Assembly: GCF_900115705.1 (NCBI RefSeq)
Contig: NZ_FOXL01000008.1
Location: 1 to 64,000, forward strand
Direction of reading: 5' to 3'
DNA length: 64,000 nt
From: Frateuria terrea
GTDB lineage: Bacteria; Pseudomonadota; Gammaproteobacteria; Xanthomonadales; Rhodanobacteraceae
Position 1 is the stretch's first letter; every line of letters begins with the position of its first letter. The position numbers and the translations under genes were made by a program. Below are positions 27,478 through 39,761 of this stretch, in pieces. The notes under the pieces are model-generated. The model made no database searches. It saw only the letters and a list, made by a program, of their open reading frames with translations, and was not told where the DNA came from.

Positions 27478-28743
27478 ATGCCGCTGATCGCCCTCGGGCT
27501 CAATCACCTCACCGCGCCGGTCAGCCTGCGCGAACAGGTGGCGTTCGATGCGGACGCCGCCGGCGAAGCGCTGCGCGAGCTGAAGGCGGAACCCGGCGTG
27601 GAAGAGGCGCTGATCCTTTCCACCTGCAACCGCACCGAGCTTTACGTAGGCGTTGCCGAGGGAGCGGAACAGGCGCCGCAGGCGTGGCTCAACCGCCACC
27701 ATCGCTTGACCCCGGGCAAGCTGGACGAGTTCCTCTACCGGCATGACGAAGACGCCGCGGTGCGCCACATGTTCCGCGTCGCCACCGGACTGGATTCGAT
27801 GGTGCTGGGCGAGCCGCAGATCCTCGGCCAGGTCAAGGACGCCTACCAGCTCGCGCGCGATGCGCAGGCGCTGGGTGCGCCGCTCGATCGGCTGCTGCAG
27901 CACACCTTCGCCGTCGCCAAGCGCGTGCGCACCGACACCCGCATCGGCGCCCACACGGTCTCGGTGGCGTTCACCGCGGTGCGCCTGGCCGAACAGGTGT
28001 TCACTGACCTGAAGCAGGCCTGCGTGTTGCTGATCGGCGCAGGCGACACCATCGAGCTGGCCGCGCGCCACCTGGTCGACAAGCGGGTCAGCCGCCTGAT
28101 CGTGGCCAACCGCACGCTGGAGAACGCACAGGACCTGGCCAGCCGCTACGGCGGGTACGCCATCGCGCTGGCCGACCTGCCGCAGCATCTGGCCGAAGCC
28201 GACATCGTGATCTCTTCCACCGCAGCGCGGCAGCCGGTGGTGACCCGGGCGATGGTCGAGCCGGCCGTGGCGGCGCGCAAGCGCAGGCCGATGTTCATGG
28301 TCGACATCGCCGTGCCGCGCGATATCGACCCGGAGGTGGCCGCGCTGGAAGACGTCTATCTCTACGGCATCGACGACCTGCAGCAGGTGATCGACAACAA
28401 TCGCCGCTCGCGCGAGGCATCGGCCCGCGAAGCCGAGACGATCATCGACCTGCAGGTGGACCGCTACATGGCCTGGCGCCGTGCGCTCACCCTGCGCAAT
28501 CCGGCAGTCGACCTGCGCCAGCACGCCGAGCGTTACCGCGACGAGGTGTTGCTCAAGGCGCAGGCCATGCTCGCCCGCGGCAAGTCGCCGGACGAGGCGC
28601 TGGCCTTCCTCGCCAACACGCTGACCAACAAGCTGCTGCACCATCCCAGCGCGCGCCTGCGCGAGGCCGCGCTGAACGGCGACCTCGACCTGCTGCACGC
28701 GGCCGGTCGGCTGTACGGCGAGTCCGAGCCGAAGGACGAGTAG
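27478..28743 (+). CDS. hemA: Glutamyl-tRNA reductase
   Basis: First committed step of C5 haem synthesis, reducing Glu-tRNA to glutamate 1-semialdehyde with NADPH. A 421-residue protein with LGLNHLTAPVSLRE, the catalytic Cys50 in STCNRTELY, GEPQILGQVKDAY, the NADPH-binding LLIGAGDTIELAARHL and IDLAVPRDIDP-like text, and a C-terminal dimerisation helix region. It probably starts an operon with prfA 78 bases downstream, the common gammaproteobacterial arrangement. Confidence 0.97.
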   Translation: MPLIALGLNHLTAPVSLREQVAFDADAAGEALRELKAEPGVEEALILSTCNRTELYVGVAEGAEQAPQAWLNRHHRLTPGKLDEFLYRHDEDAAVRHMFRVATGLDSMVLGEPQILGQVKDAYQLARDAQALGAPLDRLLQHTFAVAKRVRTDTRIGAHTVSVAFTAVRLAEQVFTDLKQACVLLIGAGDTIELAARHLVDKRVSRLIVANRTLENAQDLASRYGGYAIALADLPQHLAEADIVISSTAARQPVVTRAMVEPAVAARKRRPMFMVDIAVPRDIDPEVAALEDVYLYGIDDLQQVIDNNRRSREASAREAETIIDLQVDRYMAWRRALTLRNPAVDLRQHAERYRDEVLLKAQAMLARGKSPDEALAFLANTLTNKLLHHPSARLREAALNGDLDLLHAAGRLYGESEPKDE

Positions 28744-28821
28744 CGAGGGCGGCTGGCTGCCGCACTCCGCTTCCTGACCGGCACCAGCCGGCCTCTTCCC
28801 ACTCGTGCCACCCTTGCCGCC

Positions 28822-29898
28822 ATGACCCCATCGATCCGTCGCAAACTTGAATCCCTGGCCGAACGCCACGAGGAGATCGGCCTGCTGCTCGCACAGCCGG
28901 ACGTGCTCGGCGACGCCAACCGCTTCCGCGAGCTCTCGCGCGAATACGCGCAGATCGAGCCGGTGGCCGCCGCCCTGCGCGAGCACGACGATGCCGAGCG
29001 TGAACTGGCCCAGACGCGCGTCATGCTGGCCGACCCGGAACTGCGCGAGATGGCCGCCGACGACGTCGCGCGGCTCGAAACGCGGCTGCTGGAACTCGAC
29101 GGCGAACTGCAGATCCTGCTGCTGCCCAGGGACCCGCGCGACGAAGCCAATCTGTTCCTCGAGGTGCGCGCGGGCACCGGCGGCGACGAAGCGGCGTTGT
29201 TCGCCGGCGACCTTTTCCGCATGTATGCGCGCTACGCCGAGCGGCGGCGCTGGCACGTCGAAGTGCTCAGCGAGAACGCGGGCGAGCATGGCGGCTACAA
29301 GGAGATCGTCGCGCGCATCGAGGGCAAGGGCGCCTATTCGCGGCTGAAGTTCGAATCGGGCACCCACCGCGTGCAGCGCGTGCCGGAAACCGAATCGCAG
29401 GGACGCATCCACACCTCTGCCGCCACCGTCGCGATCCTGCCGGAGCTGGACGAGATCGAGGACATCCAGATCAACCCGGCGGACCTGAAGACCGACACTT
29501 TCCGCGCGTCGGGCGCCGGCGGCCAGCACGTCAACAAGACCGACTCGGCGATCCGCATCACGCACCTGCCCACCGGCATCGTGGTCGAGTGCCAGGACGA
29601 GCGCAGCCAGCACAAGAACCGCGCCCGCGCACTGTCGCTGCTGAAGGCGCGCCTGCTCGACGAGGCACAGAGCAAGCAGGTCGCCGCACAGGCGCAGGAA
29701 CGTCGCCTGCAGGTCGGATCGGGCGACCGCAGCCAGCGCATCCGCACCTATAACTTCCCGCAGGGCCGCATCACCGACCACCGCGTCAACCTGACCCTGT
29801 ACCGTCTGCCCGAAGTGCTCGCCGGCGACCTGGACGAGCTGGTCGACACGCTCACCCGCGAACACCAGGCGGACGAGCTGAAAAACCTCGCCTCGTAA
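28822..29898 (+). CDS. prfA: Peptide chain release factor 1
   Basis: Reads UAA and UAG. A 358-residue protein with the recognition tripeptide in [14 protein letters not shown] (Pro188-Glu-Thr190) and the catalytic [18 protein letters not shown] loop (Gln235 methylated by PrmC in relatives). The C-terminal [22 protein letters not shown] is family-typical. It follows hemA in the same direction. prmC, often next, is not here. Confidence 0.97.
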   Translation: MTPSIRRKLESLAERHEEIGLLLAQPDVLGDANRFRELSREYAQIEPVAAALREHDDAERELAQTRVMLADPELREMAADDVARLETRLLELDGELQILLLPRDPRDEANLFLEVRAGTGGDEAALFAGDLFRMYARYAERRRWHVEVLSENAGEHGGYKEIVARIEGKGAYSRLKFESGTHRVQRVPETESQGRIHTSAATVAILPELDEIEDIQINPADLKTDTFRASGAGGQHVNKTDSAIRITHLPTGIVVECQDERSQHKNRARALSLLKARLLDEAQSKQVAAQAQERRLQVGSGDRSQRIRTYNFPQGRITDHRVNLTLYRLPEVLAGDLDELVDTLTREHQADELKNLAS

Positions 29899-30207
29899 CC
29901 GGCCGCCGCGCGAATGCGCAGGCGTGGGGCGCTGGCCTGCGGCCGCGTCGCTCCGCTCGATGCAGCAACGCCTGCGCGACCGCCGGACCAGCCATCGGCA
30001 GGGGTTCGCACGGAACGGTCCAGCACCGGGGGCGCCGATGCGCTGCCGCTCTCGAGTAGCGTGCTGACCGCCGGCGTGTGCCGGCGCCAAGCGCTGGTTA
30101 CCTCCGGTGGACCGGTGCGCATCCTTTTCCATTGGACTGGCGACCATGGCATCCTTGCAGGCAGCCTCAGTGCGGACCAGCGTAGCGGGCTTGGGGAAGC
30201 CATAGCG
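29899..30207. other. Intergenic stretch, no gene seen
   Basis: About 310 bases between prfA and the TPR-glycosyltransferase. The frame of the glycosyltransferase stays open upstream, but the extra residues are arginine/alanine-rich with no start signal. I see no clear hairpin or promoter; the promoter of the next gene probably lies here. Confidence 0.5.
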
Positions 30208-32358
30208 ATGACGACAGTTTTTCCGGATGGCTCTGCCGACCGCAAGAGCGCCATGCCGGCAAACGCGCGCGCCGAACTGGAGGCCTTGCTGCAGCGGCTG
30301 GGGCATCTGCTGCGCCAGCGTGCCGGCGGCGACGCCGAGGCCCTCGCCGCACGTTCACGCCAGGTGTTCTCGCGGTCCGGCGAGCTGGCGCGTCTGCACG
30401 GCATCGCCCTGATGCAGCTCGGCCGTCGCCAGGAAGGACTGGCCGCACTGCATCGCGCCGCGGAACTTGCCCCCGACAGCGTCGAAGTGCAATGCAATCT
30501 GGCCAACGTGGCGGTGGAGGACGGGCGGCCCGAGGCGGCCATCAAGCGCCTGCAAGGCGCGCTTGCGCGCGCGCCCGGTCATCCGGTGGTACTGCAGGCG
30601 CTGGGCGTGTCGATGATGGCCGCCGCCCGCTTCGAGGAAGCTCGCGGAACCTTTGCCCAGGCCGTCCGCGCGGCTCCGACACATCCAGGCCTGCGCCTCA
30701 ACCTGGCGGAGGCCGAGCTGGAACGGGGCGATGCGACGGAGGCGCTCGCGCAGGTGCGCGAAGCGCTGAAGCTGGCGCCTCGCCTGGATTCGGCCCATGA
30801 GCTGCTGGGCCACGTGCTGCATGCCCAGGGACACGGTGCCGAAGCCGCCCAGGCCTGGCTCGAGGCCGAGCGGCTGGCGCCGGAGGAACCGCGCCATGCT
30901 TTCCAGGCTGCGCGCATGCTGGAGGATGCCGGTGCGCTGGCTGAAGCGTCCGCAGCCTACGCCCGGGCGCTGCAACGAGCACCCCGTTCCGGCCCCGCGC
31001 TGAGCCGACTGGCCTACACGCGGCGCCAGCTCGCCGACTGGCGCGAGCAGGAGACGCTGACCGCCCGCCTGCGCGAGGCCGTCGAAGGAGGCCAGCAGGG
31101 CATCATGCCGTCCACGCTGCTGGTCGAACCGCTCGACCGCGCATTGCAACGCAAAGCGGCCGAAACCTTCGCCCATCCGATCGACGAGCAGCTGGCGCCG
31201 CTGCGCCGGCAACTCGCGTTCGCCCGGCAGCGTCCTGCACCAGCCGCGCCGATCCGTGTCGGGCTGGTGTCCAACGGGTTTGCCGATCACCCCATCGGGC
31301 GGGCAGTCGTTGGCCTGGTCGAAGCGCTCTCGGCGCTGGACGGGCTGGACCTGCACCTGTTCGCCACTGCCGCGGACGACGGCGGCGCGGTCCGCCAGCG
31401 GCTGGCCGGCGCCGCGAAGATGCATGCGATCGATGCGCTGGCTCCGGCGCAGGCCGCCCGGGAAATCCACGCAGCCGGCATCGAGGTGCTGTTCGACCTC
31501 AGCGGCTACGGCGCGCGCACCAACGCCGGGCTGCTGGCGTTGCGTCCCGCGCCGCTGCAGGTGAACTGGCTGGCCTGTCCGGGCACCTCCGGCGCACCGT
31601 GGATCGACTACATCCTCGCCGATACGGTGGTACTGCCGCCCTCGCACCGCGCCGACTTCAGCGAAAAAGTGTTACGCCTGCCGCGCTGTTTCGTGCCCAT
31701 CGACACCCACCCGGACATCCCGCCCGCGCCCACTCGCGCCGAGTGCGGCCTGCCCGAAACCGGCGTGGTCTTCGCCTGCTTCAACGCTACCAGCCGGATC
31801 GATCCACAGGCTTTCGCGCGCTTCATGCGGGTCCTGCGCGGCGTACCCGGCAGCATGCTTTGGTTGCGCGCCGGTCCGGATGGCGCCGACGAGCGCCTGA
31901 GGGCTGCGGCGGCCGCGCTGGAGGTGCCGCCCGAACGGCTGGCCTTCCTCCCGTCGCTACCGCACGAGCAGTATCTGGCGCGCTACGCGCTGGTCGATCT
32001 GTGCCTGGACACCCTGCCGCGCAGCGCGCGCACCACGGCGGCCGACGCGCTGTGGGCCGGCTGCCCGGTGCTGACCTGCGCCGGCGACACCTTCGCCGGC
32101 CGTACCGCCGCCAGCCTGCTGCACCACGCCCACCTGTCCGACCTGGTCTACGAGAACGCCGACGATGCGGCGGACAGGGCCGTGAAGCTTGGCCGCGACC
32201 GGCTCGCACTCGCCGCCATTCGCTCGCACCTGGCCAGTCTTCGCGTGCAGTCACCCGTGTTCGACACGGCCGGCTTCGCGGCGGACTTCCGCCGCGTGGT
32301 GCAGACCATCGGCACCCGCCATCGCATCGGCCGGCCACCGATCGACCTGGATTTCTGA
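30208..32358 (+). CDS. TPR-containing O-GlcNAc-transferase-like glycosyltransferase (GT41/SPINDLY type)
   Basis: A 716-residue protein. The N-terminal half (about 20-330) holds TPRs such as LHGIALMQLGRRQEGLAALHRAAELAPDS. The C-terminal half is the GT41 catalytic region: IRVGLVSNGFADHPIGRAVV (the catalytic-His region), QVNWLACPGTSGAPWIDYILADTVVLPP, FACFNATSRIDPQAFARFMRVLRGVPGSMLWL, and DTLPRSARTTAADALWAGCPVLTCAG, which binds the nucleotide sugar. It probably glycosylates Ser/Thr or Asn of proteins; the target is unknown. The ATG at 30208 follows GGGGAAG; an alternative Met lies at 30253. Confidence 0.88.
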   Translation: MTTVFPDGSADRKSAMPANARAELEALLQRLGHLLRQRAGGDAEALAARSRQVFSRSGELARLHGIALMQLGRRQEGLAALHRAAELAPDSVEVQCNLANVAVEDGRPEAAIKRLQGALARAPGHPVVLQALGVSMMAAARFEEARGTFAQAVRAAPTHPGLRLNLAEAELERGDATEALAQVREALKLAPRLDSAHELLGHVLHAQGHGAEAAQAWLEAERLAPEEPRHAFQAARMLEDAGALAEASAAYARALQRAPRSGPALSRLAYTRRQLADWREQETLTARLREAVEGGQQGIMPSTLLVEPLDRALQRKAAETFAHPIDEQLAPLRRQLAFARQRPAPAAPIRVGLVSNGFADHPIGRAVVGLVEALSALDGLDLHLFATAADDGGAVRQRLAGAAKMHAIDALAPAQAAREIHAAGIEVLFDLSGYGARTNAGLLALRPAPLQVNWLACPGTSGAPWIDYILADTVVLPPSHRADFSEKVLRLPRCFVPIDTHPDIPPAPTRAECGLPETGVVFACFNATSRIDPQAFARFMRVLRGVPGSMLWLRAGPDGADERLRAAAAALEVPPERLAFLPSLPHEQYLARYALVDLCLDTLPRSARTTAADALWAGCPVLTCAGDTFAGRTAASLLHHAHLSDLVYENADDAADRAVKLGRDRLALAAIRSHLASLRVQSPVFDTAGFAADFRRVVQTIGTRHRIGRPPIDLDF

Positions 32359-32394
32359 AGACCGGCGCAATCCGGGCCGATGCACCTGCCGCGC

Positions 32395-32661
32395 CTAGCC
32401 AGTGATGAAGGACCGGGCCGCTTCGCCGTCGAAAGGCGCACGCTCGACGCCTTCCACCTCCGCCGCCGGCGGCCCTTGCCACAGCCAGCGTTCCAGCGCA
32501 TCGAGCGCTTGCGCTTCGCCATGCGCGACCACCTCGACACGGCCGTCCGGCAGATTGAGGGCATGGCCGGTCAGGCCCAGTTCGCGTGCCCGCGCGCGGG
32601 TGCTGGCGCGGTAGAACACCCCCTGCACCACGCCGCTGACGAGGAAGCGCGCGGCGGCCAT
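32395..32661 (-). CDS. acyP: Acylphosphatase
   Basis: Hydrolyses carboxyl-phosphate bonds. An 88-residue protein with the family signature FLVSGVVQGVFYRASTRARARELGLTGHALNLPDGRVEVVAHG, including the catalytic Arg of GVFYR and the Asn of ALNLPDG. Its ATG follows the stop of the thioredoxin-like gene by one base, so it is the last gene of a yihY-tlpA-acyP unit. Confidence 0.94.
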   Translation of the reverse strand: MAAARFLVSGVVQGVFYRASTRARARELGLTGHALNLPDGRVEVVAHGEAQALDALERWLWQGPPAAEVEGVERAPFDGEAARSFITG

Positions 32662-32662
32662 G

Positions 32663-35432
<2,770 letters not shown>

Positions 35433-35606
35433 ATCCCTCCTTGGAGATAGCCGGGCCGATCGGTACACCTCGCGCCGCTCGGCCTTTCCCGCTTCCGGCA
35501 ACTCTCCTTTAGGAAATGGGATTAGGGTTGGCGGTTTGAGGGACACCCCGACCCGGGCGCTTCGCGCCAGCGCGAACGGGACTTAAGGAAAGCACCGGGG
35601 CAGGAA

Positions 35607-35638
35607 CCGTTCGCCGCGAGCGTAGGCGCGGCGAACGG
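35607..35638. repeat. Perfect 12-bp inverted repeat
   Basis: Arms CCGTTCGCCGCG and CGCGGCGAACGG are separated by eight bases in the 278-base gap between the DUF2069 gene and the acyl-CoA dehydrogenase. No T run follows, so it is either a weak terminator for wrbA-DUF2069 or an extragenic palindrome. Confidence 0.6.
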
Positions 35639-35710
35639 GTCGAAAGGCCTCTACGTCCCGCCGCGCCTGCCCTGCCTATACTCGCGCGTAACGTCCCGAC
35701 GGAGCGCGCC

Positions 35711-37345
35711 ATGGATTTCCTGCAGACCGCGCCGCAGCTGGTTCATCCCTACCGCAACGACCGCACCCTGCTGGCCTTGCTGGACCGGGTGATCCCGCCC
35801 GACCACCGTCCCGCGCTGGACGCGGATCTCGATGCACTGGGCGACTACGCGCAAATGGCCTGGGAACGCGCCCGTCGCAGCACGCCACGCACGCCGGTCC
35901 TCACACGCTGGGATGCCTGGGGCCGCCGCGTCGACCGCATCGAGCTCACCGAGGTTTGGCGCGACGGGCCGCAACTGACCACCCGCCACGCCATCCTTGC
36001 CGCCGGCCACGAGGCGCATGAACACGCCCGGCTGGAGCAGTTTGCGCGGGTCTACCTCTACCATCTGGCCAGCGAGTTCTACACCTGTCCGCTGGCGATG
36101 ACCGATGGCGCGATCGCCGCACTGAAAGCCTCCGGCAACCAGGCGCTCACCGAACGCGCCCTGCCCCGCTTCCTCAGCCGCGACCCGGCCACCTTCTGGC
36201 TGAGCGGCCAATGGATGACGGAGACTGCCGGCGGTTCGGACGTCGGCCGCACCGGCACCGTCGCGCGTCGCGACGAGGCCGGCCAGTGGCGGCTGTACGG
36301 GCGCAAGTGGTTCAGCTCGGCGGTGGTCGGCGAGGCCGCGCTCGCGTTGGCGCGTCCCGAAGGCGCAGGCGACGGTACGCAGGCGCTGGGGCTGTTCTAT
36401 GTGGAAACCATGGACGGGCCTTCGCGCAAGCCCCAGCTCGCCATCGACCGCCTGAAGGACAAGCTCGGCACGCGCGAACTGCCCACCGCGGAAATCCATC
36501 TCGACGGCCTGCCCGCCTGGCCGCTGGGCGAGCTCGCCCACGGCGTGCGGCAGGTGGCGCCGATGCTCAACGTCACGCGTACCTGGAACGCGGTGTGTGC
36601 GGTGGCGAGCATGGCCCGCGCGCTGGCGCTGGCCTGCGACTACGCGGCGCGCCGCGAGGCCTTCGGCCGGCCGCTGATCGAACAGCCGCTGCATGCGCAG
36701 ACGCTGGCCGACATGCGCGCAGAATTCGAGGGGGCCTTCGCCCTGGCTTTCGAGGTGGCGCAATTGCTTGGCCGCGTCGAACAAGGCCGGGCCGCACCGC
36801 ACGAAAGCGCGCTGCTGCGCCTGCTTACGCCGCTGGCCAAGCTGTGGACCGGCAAGGCCGCGGTGGCGCTGTGCTCCGAAGCGCTGGAATGCTTCGGCGG
36901 TGCCGGCTACATCGAGGACACCGGCCTGCCGCAGCTGTTGCGCGACGCGCAGGTCTATGCGATCTGGGAAGGCACCACCAACGTGCTGGCGCTGGACAGC
37001 CTGCGTGCGCTGGCCGAGGGCCTGCCTTCGTTGCGCACCGCGATGGACCTGTGGATGGCCGATTGCCACGAACACGCCGCGCTCGCTCCCGTCGGCGAAG
37101 CCTTCGAGGCCACGACACGGCAGGTGGCGGCGCTGGCCGACGATCGCGCATCGCTGGAAGCGGCCGCCCGCGGCATCGCCATCACCCTTGCCCGCACTGC
37201 CGCCGCTGCGCTGCTGGTGCGACAGGCGACCTTCGCCCACGACCGCGGCGACATGCGCGCCGGCGCCGCGCTACGCCGGTTCGTCGCGCACGGATTGCTG
37301 CGCCTGGTGGCGCCTGACACCGCCGACACCCGGCTGCTGGTTTGA
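35711..37345 (+). CDS. Acyl-CoA dehydrogenase, AidB-like
   Basis: A 544-residue flavoprotein of the acyl-CoA dehydrogenase superfamily. Features include LSGQWMTETAGGSDVGRT (FAD/substrate loop), the LYGRKWFSSAV block, RLKDKLGTRELPTAEI, LECFGGAGYIEDTGLPQLLRDAQVYAIWEGTTNVLALD and a long C-terminal helical domain. Layout and the early HPYRNDRTLLALLDRVIP segment match AidB and its relatives, whose proven role is unclear (adaptive response, isovaleryl-CoA dehydrogenase activity in vitro). ATG at 35711; it stands alone and ends at a strong hairpin. Confidence 0.9.
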   Translation: MDFLQTAPQLVHPYRNDRTLLALLDRVIPPDHRPALDADLDALGDYAQMAWERARRSTPRTPVLTRWDAWGRRVDRIELTEVWRDGPQLTTRHAILAAGHEAHEHARLEQFARVYLYHLASEFYTCPLAMTDGAIAALKASGNQALTERALPRFLSRDPATFWLSGQWMTETAGGSDVGRTGTVARRDEAGQWRLYGRKWFSSAVVGEAALALARPEGAGDGTQALGLFYVETMDGPSRKPQLAIDRLKDKLGTRELPTAEIHLDGLPAWPLGELAHGVRQVAPMLNVTRTWNAVCAVASMARALALACDYAARREAFGRPLIEQPLHAQTLADMRAEFEGAFALAFEVAQLLGRVEQGRAAPHESALLRLLTPLAKLWTGKAAVALCSEALECFGGAGYIEDTGLPQLLRDAQVYAIWEGTTNVLALDSLRALAEGLPSLRTAMDLWMADCHEHAALAPVGEAFEATTRQVAALADDRASLEAAARGIAITLARTAAAALLVRQATFAHDRGDMRAGAALRRFVAHGLLRLVAPDTADTRLLV

Positions 37346-37392
37346 GTCGATCCGTCGCCGCCGTGCGTCCGGCGACGCGGCGCACCCAAGGA

Positions 37393-37417
37393 AAAGCCCG
37401 GCGCAAGGCCGGGCTTT
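37393..37417. terminator. Bidirectional hairpin terminator
   Basis: Stem AAAGCCCGGC/GCCGGGCTTT with a GCAAG loop between two convergent genes. T or A runs are present on both sides. Confidence 0.88.
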
Positions 37418-37453
37418 CCTATCGTCTGGCAGCTCTCGTTGCCCGCTGTGCGC

Positions 37454-38575
37454 TTACTGCCCGGTGAGCAGGTTGCCCGACAGGGTGATGTTGCTGGTGG
37501 TCGAGGCCACCGACAGGTCACGCGTGGCCGAACCCTTGGTCGAGGTCGGGCTGACGTAGCGGGTGCTGTTGAAGGTGATCGAGTTGTTCACCACGGCGAA
37601 GTCGTGCGTGGTGCTGTTGAGGCCGACACCCGCCAGCCCGTTCTGGTTGAACGTATTGCCCACCAGGTTGCCGAACGTCGCACTCACCGACAGCGCGCCG
37701 TAGCCGTGGTTGTTCTTGAGCGTGCTGCCGACCACGTCCAGGTTGGCCACGTAGGCGTGCATTTCCAGCCCGTTGCCGACGTTGCTGGACAGGTTGCTGT
37801 TCTCGATGCGCACGTAGGTGGCGCCCAGCTTGCCCGGTTCGATGTCGATGCCCGCCTGCGGCGCGGTGCCGTTCTGCCCGGTGAAGGTGCTGTTGACCAC
37901 GTACACGCGCTGCGCCGGCGTGATCGACAGGCCCTGGCGCCGGTTGTTGGTGGACACCACTTGGTTCAGCGTCACGTCGCTCGCCTTCACCGTGGTGGTG
38001 CCGGACGTGGCAGTGCCGATGAATATGCCATCGCCCCAGCAATTGGAAATGCTGATGTCGTGCACGAACACTTTGGAGGAACCCTGGATGGCCACGCCGT
38101 AGCCCCACTGGCCGGTGGTCCCTACGTGCGCCACGCGCTCGCCGATGATCTGGCCGCCGGTGATCTCGACGTTGTTGAGGTTCCACAGCTTGAACATGAT
38201 GTAACGGTCGCTGCTGTTGGCGATCGCCTTGACCTGGGCCAGGGGATCGAGCTGCAGGCGCATCTTCGAGCGCAGCCTGACCGAGGTCAGCGCGTTGATC
38301 ATGTAAGTACCCGGCGGCACCACCACCGTGCCGCCGGTGCTCGGTAGCGCGTTGACCGCGGCCTGGAAGGCGGCCGTGTCGTCGTGCACGCCATTGCCGA
38401 GCGCGCCCTTGTCGCGGACGTTGACGGAGGCCGTGCCGATGGTCAGCGCGGGAGTGGGGTTCCACCAGTTGGTGGCTGCCGCCGGCAGCGCGATGGCCGA
38501 CAGGAGCAGCGTGGCAGCGGCCAGCGCCAGCGGCTTCTGGATCAGGGAAAAGCGGGTACGGAGAAGATGACTCAT
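37454..38575 (-). CDS. Secreted right-handed beta-helix protein (pectate-lyase-3/GH28-like)
   Basis: A 373-residue exported protein with a signal peptide (about residues 1-34, LALAAATLLLSAIALPAAA). VNVRDKGALGNGVHDDTAAFQAAVNALPSTGGTVVVPPGTYMI is the N-terminal signature of pectate-lyase-3 beta-helix proteins. Repeated beta-helix turns follow (NNVEITGG, SKVFVHDISISNCWGDGIFIG, VYVVNSTFTGQNG and others), rich in Asn and Ser. Likely a polysaccharide lyase or hydrolase, or a carbohydrate-binding structural protein; catalytic residues cannot be assigned. It ends near the shared terminator at 37405. Confidence 0.85.
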   Translation of the reverse strand: MSHLLRTRFSLIQKPLALAAATLLLSAIALPAAATNWWNPTPALTIGTASVNVRDKGALGNGVHDDTAAFQAAVNALPSTGGTVVVPPGTYMINALTSVRLRSKMRLQLDPLAQVKAIANSSDRYIMFKLWNLNNVEITGGQIIGERVAHVGTTGQWGYGVAIQGSSKVFVHDISISNCWGDGIFIGTATSGTTTVKASDVTLNQVVSTNNRRQGLSITPAQRVYVVNSTFTGQNGTAPQAGIDIEPGKLGATYVRIENSNLSSNVGNGLEMHAYVANLDVVGSTLKNNHGYGALSVSATFGNLVGNTFNQNGLAGVGLNSTTHDFAVVNNSITFNSTRYVSPTSTKGSATRDLSVASTTSNITLSGNLLTGQ

Positions 38576-38851
38576 GGGGGTCGGAACCTGCAGGCTCGAG
38601 ATGGGCGCGTCCGTTCGGGATGCGGCTTCGTTGACGCGAAGCTCACGGAAAAGATGCATGCCCTTCACGTCGGCCAGCAAGCTCGGCCGTAGCGTCAGCC
38701 ACCGGTTTCTTGATGGCCATCGCAAACTTTTTCCGAATGTGAACGCCCGTACAGCTGCGGGAGATCCCCCCGCCCGTATGCCGTGCGTAGCCGCGGCACA
38801 TCGCCGGCCAGGTACCGCTAAACTTGCGGCCTTTCCCCATCGATCCCGGCC

Positions 38852-39337
38852 ATGCAGCACCTTTCGATCGTCACCACCGGCGGCACCATCGACAAGATCT
38901 ACTTCGACGACAAGTCGGACTACAAGATTGGCGCGCCGCAGATCGGCGAGATCCTGAGCCAGCTGGGCGTCGCGTTCGCCTTCGACGTGATCCCGATCCT
39001 GCGCAAGGACAGCCTGCACATGGGCGCCGAGGACCGCGCGCTGGTGCGCTCGACCATCGAGGCGCAGCCGCACCGGCACGTGCTGGTGACCCACGGCACC
39101 GACACCATGGTCGAGACCGCTCGCGAACTGGCCTCCATCCCGGGCAAGGTGATCGTGCTGACCGGCGCGCTGAACCCCGCGCGCTTCCAGGGCTCCGATG
39201 CGGTGTTCAACATCGGCTGCGCGGTCGCCGCGGTGCAGACGTTGCCCGATGGCGTCTACATCGCCATGAACGGGCGCGTGTGGGATCCGGCCAAGGTGCG
39301 CAAGAACCGCGACGCGAACCGCTTCGAGCAGGCCTGA
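38852..39337 (+). CDS. Short asparaginase-like protein (N-terminal domain only)
   Basis: A 161-residue cytosolic protein equal to the N-terminal Rossmann half of L-asparaginases. TTGGTIDK (8-15) carries the nucleophile Thr equivalent, and VLVTHGTDTMVETA (78-90) carries the second Thr-Asp pair. The C-terminal domain of the usual 330-residue enzyme is absent, and the frame ends cleanly with FEQA. Such half-length proteins recur in proteobacteria, so this is probably a stable family. Asparaginase activity is unproven. The ATG at 38852 follows a GC-rich leader with no clear ribosome site. Confidence 0.85.
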   Translation: MQHLSIVTTGGTIDKIYFDDKSDYKIGAPQIGEILSQLGVAFAFDVIPILRKDSLHMGAEDRALVRSTIEAQPHRHVLVTHGTDTMVETARELASIPGKVIVLTGALNPARFQGSDAVFNIGCAVAAVQTLPDGVYIAMNGRVWDPAKVRKNRDANRFEQA

Positions 39338-39676
39338 GCGGTTGGTTGCAGGTGCAACGAGAGACCGCCGCGAGGCGGCCTCGCCGTACGCGTCGCTGTG
39401 TGGCCGCCGTCACCATCGAACACGAAGCGCCGAGCGGGTAGTTCTCGGCGACGAGGAGGCAGCCCCCTCGATGCCGGGCCACGGCAGGAAGCCGCCGGCT
39501 TTCCATGCGGCCGGGCGAACCGCCCATGTGCCTGCGCCAACAGAAGCCATATGAAGTTTCCAAAACATGATCGCGTTCGCGCACGCGTTCATTGACGTAT
39601 ATGGGATGTGGCTGACGTAACTTCCTGCGCGCTAATCCCGGCACTGCCTGACGCATTTTCTCTGCTTAAATGAAAC
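39338..39676. other. Intergenic stretch without gene
   Basis: About 340 bases between the asparaginase-like gene and the hairpin at 39677. A small palindrome GTTGCA-GG-TGCAAC (39345-39358) lies just past the stop, and base composition turns AT-richer after about 39540. No coding frame is convincing. Confidence 0.5.
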
Positions 39677-39703
39677 ACGCCCGGCATGATCCATGCCGGG
39701 CGT
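39677..39703 (-). terminator. Hairpin terminator of the S53 protease gene
   Basis: A 12-bp perfect stem ACGCCCGGCATG/CATGCCGGGCGT with a three-base loop, 58 bases past the protease stop. On the reverse strand it is followed by GTTTCATTT, a modest T-rich tail. Confidence 0.8.
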
Positions 39704-39761
39704 ATTGGATTGCCTTCGGAAAAGGACGCCGGGACCTGACTGCAAGGGCCCCGGCGCAGCC

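Noticed and set aside
29914-30207. N-terminal extension of the TPR-glycosyltransferase by 98 codons
   Set aside because: Low-complexity Arg/Ala text without a start signal; a ribosome site precedes the ATG at 30208.
25633-30306. A 1557-codon reverse-strand open frame
   Set aside because: Only the 3' part (TPR lipoprotein) is coding. The rest is a shadow of hemA, prfA and intergenic DNA on the other strand; hemA and prfA are unmistakable.
39345-39358. Palindrome GTTGCA-GG-TGCAAC as another ECF promoter pair
   Set aside because: No CGTMTC-like -10 box lies 14-15 bases from either arm, and no gene starts downstream on a sensible spacing.
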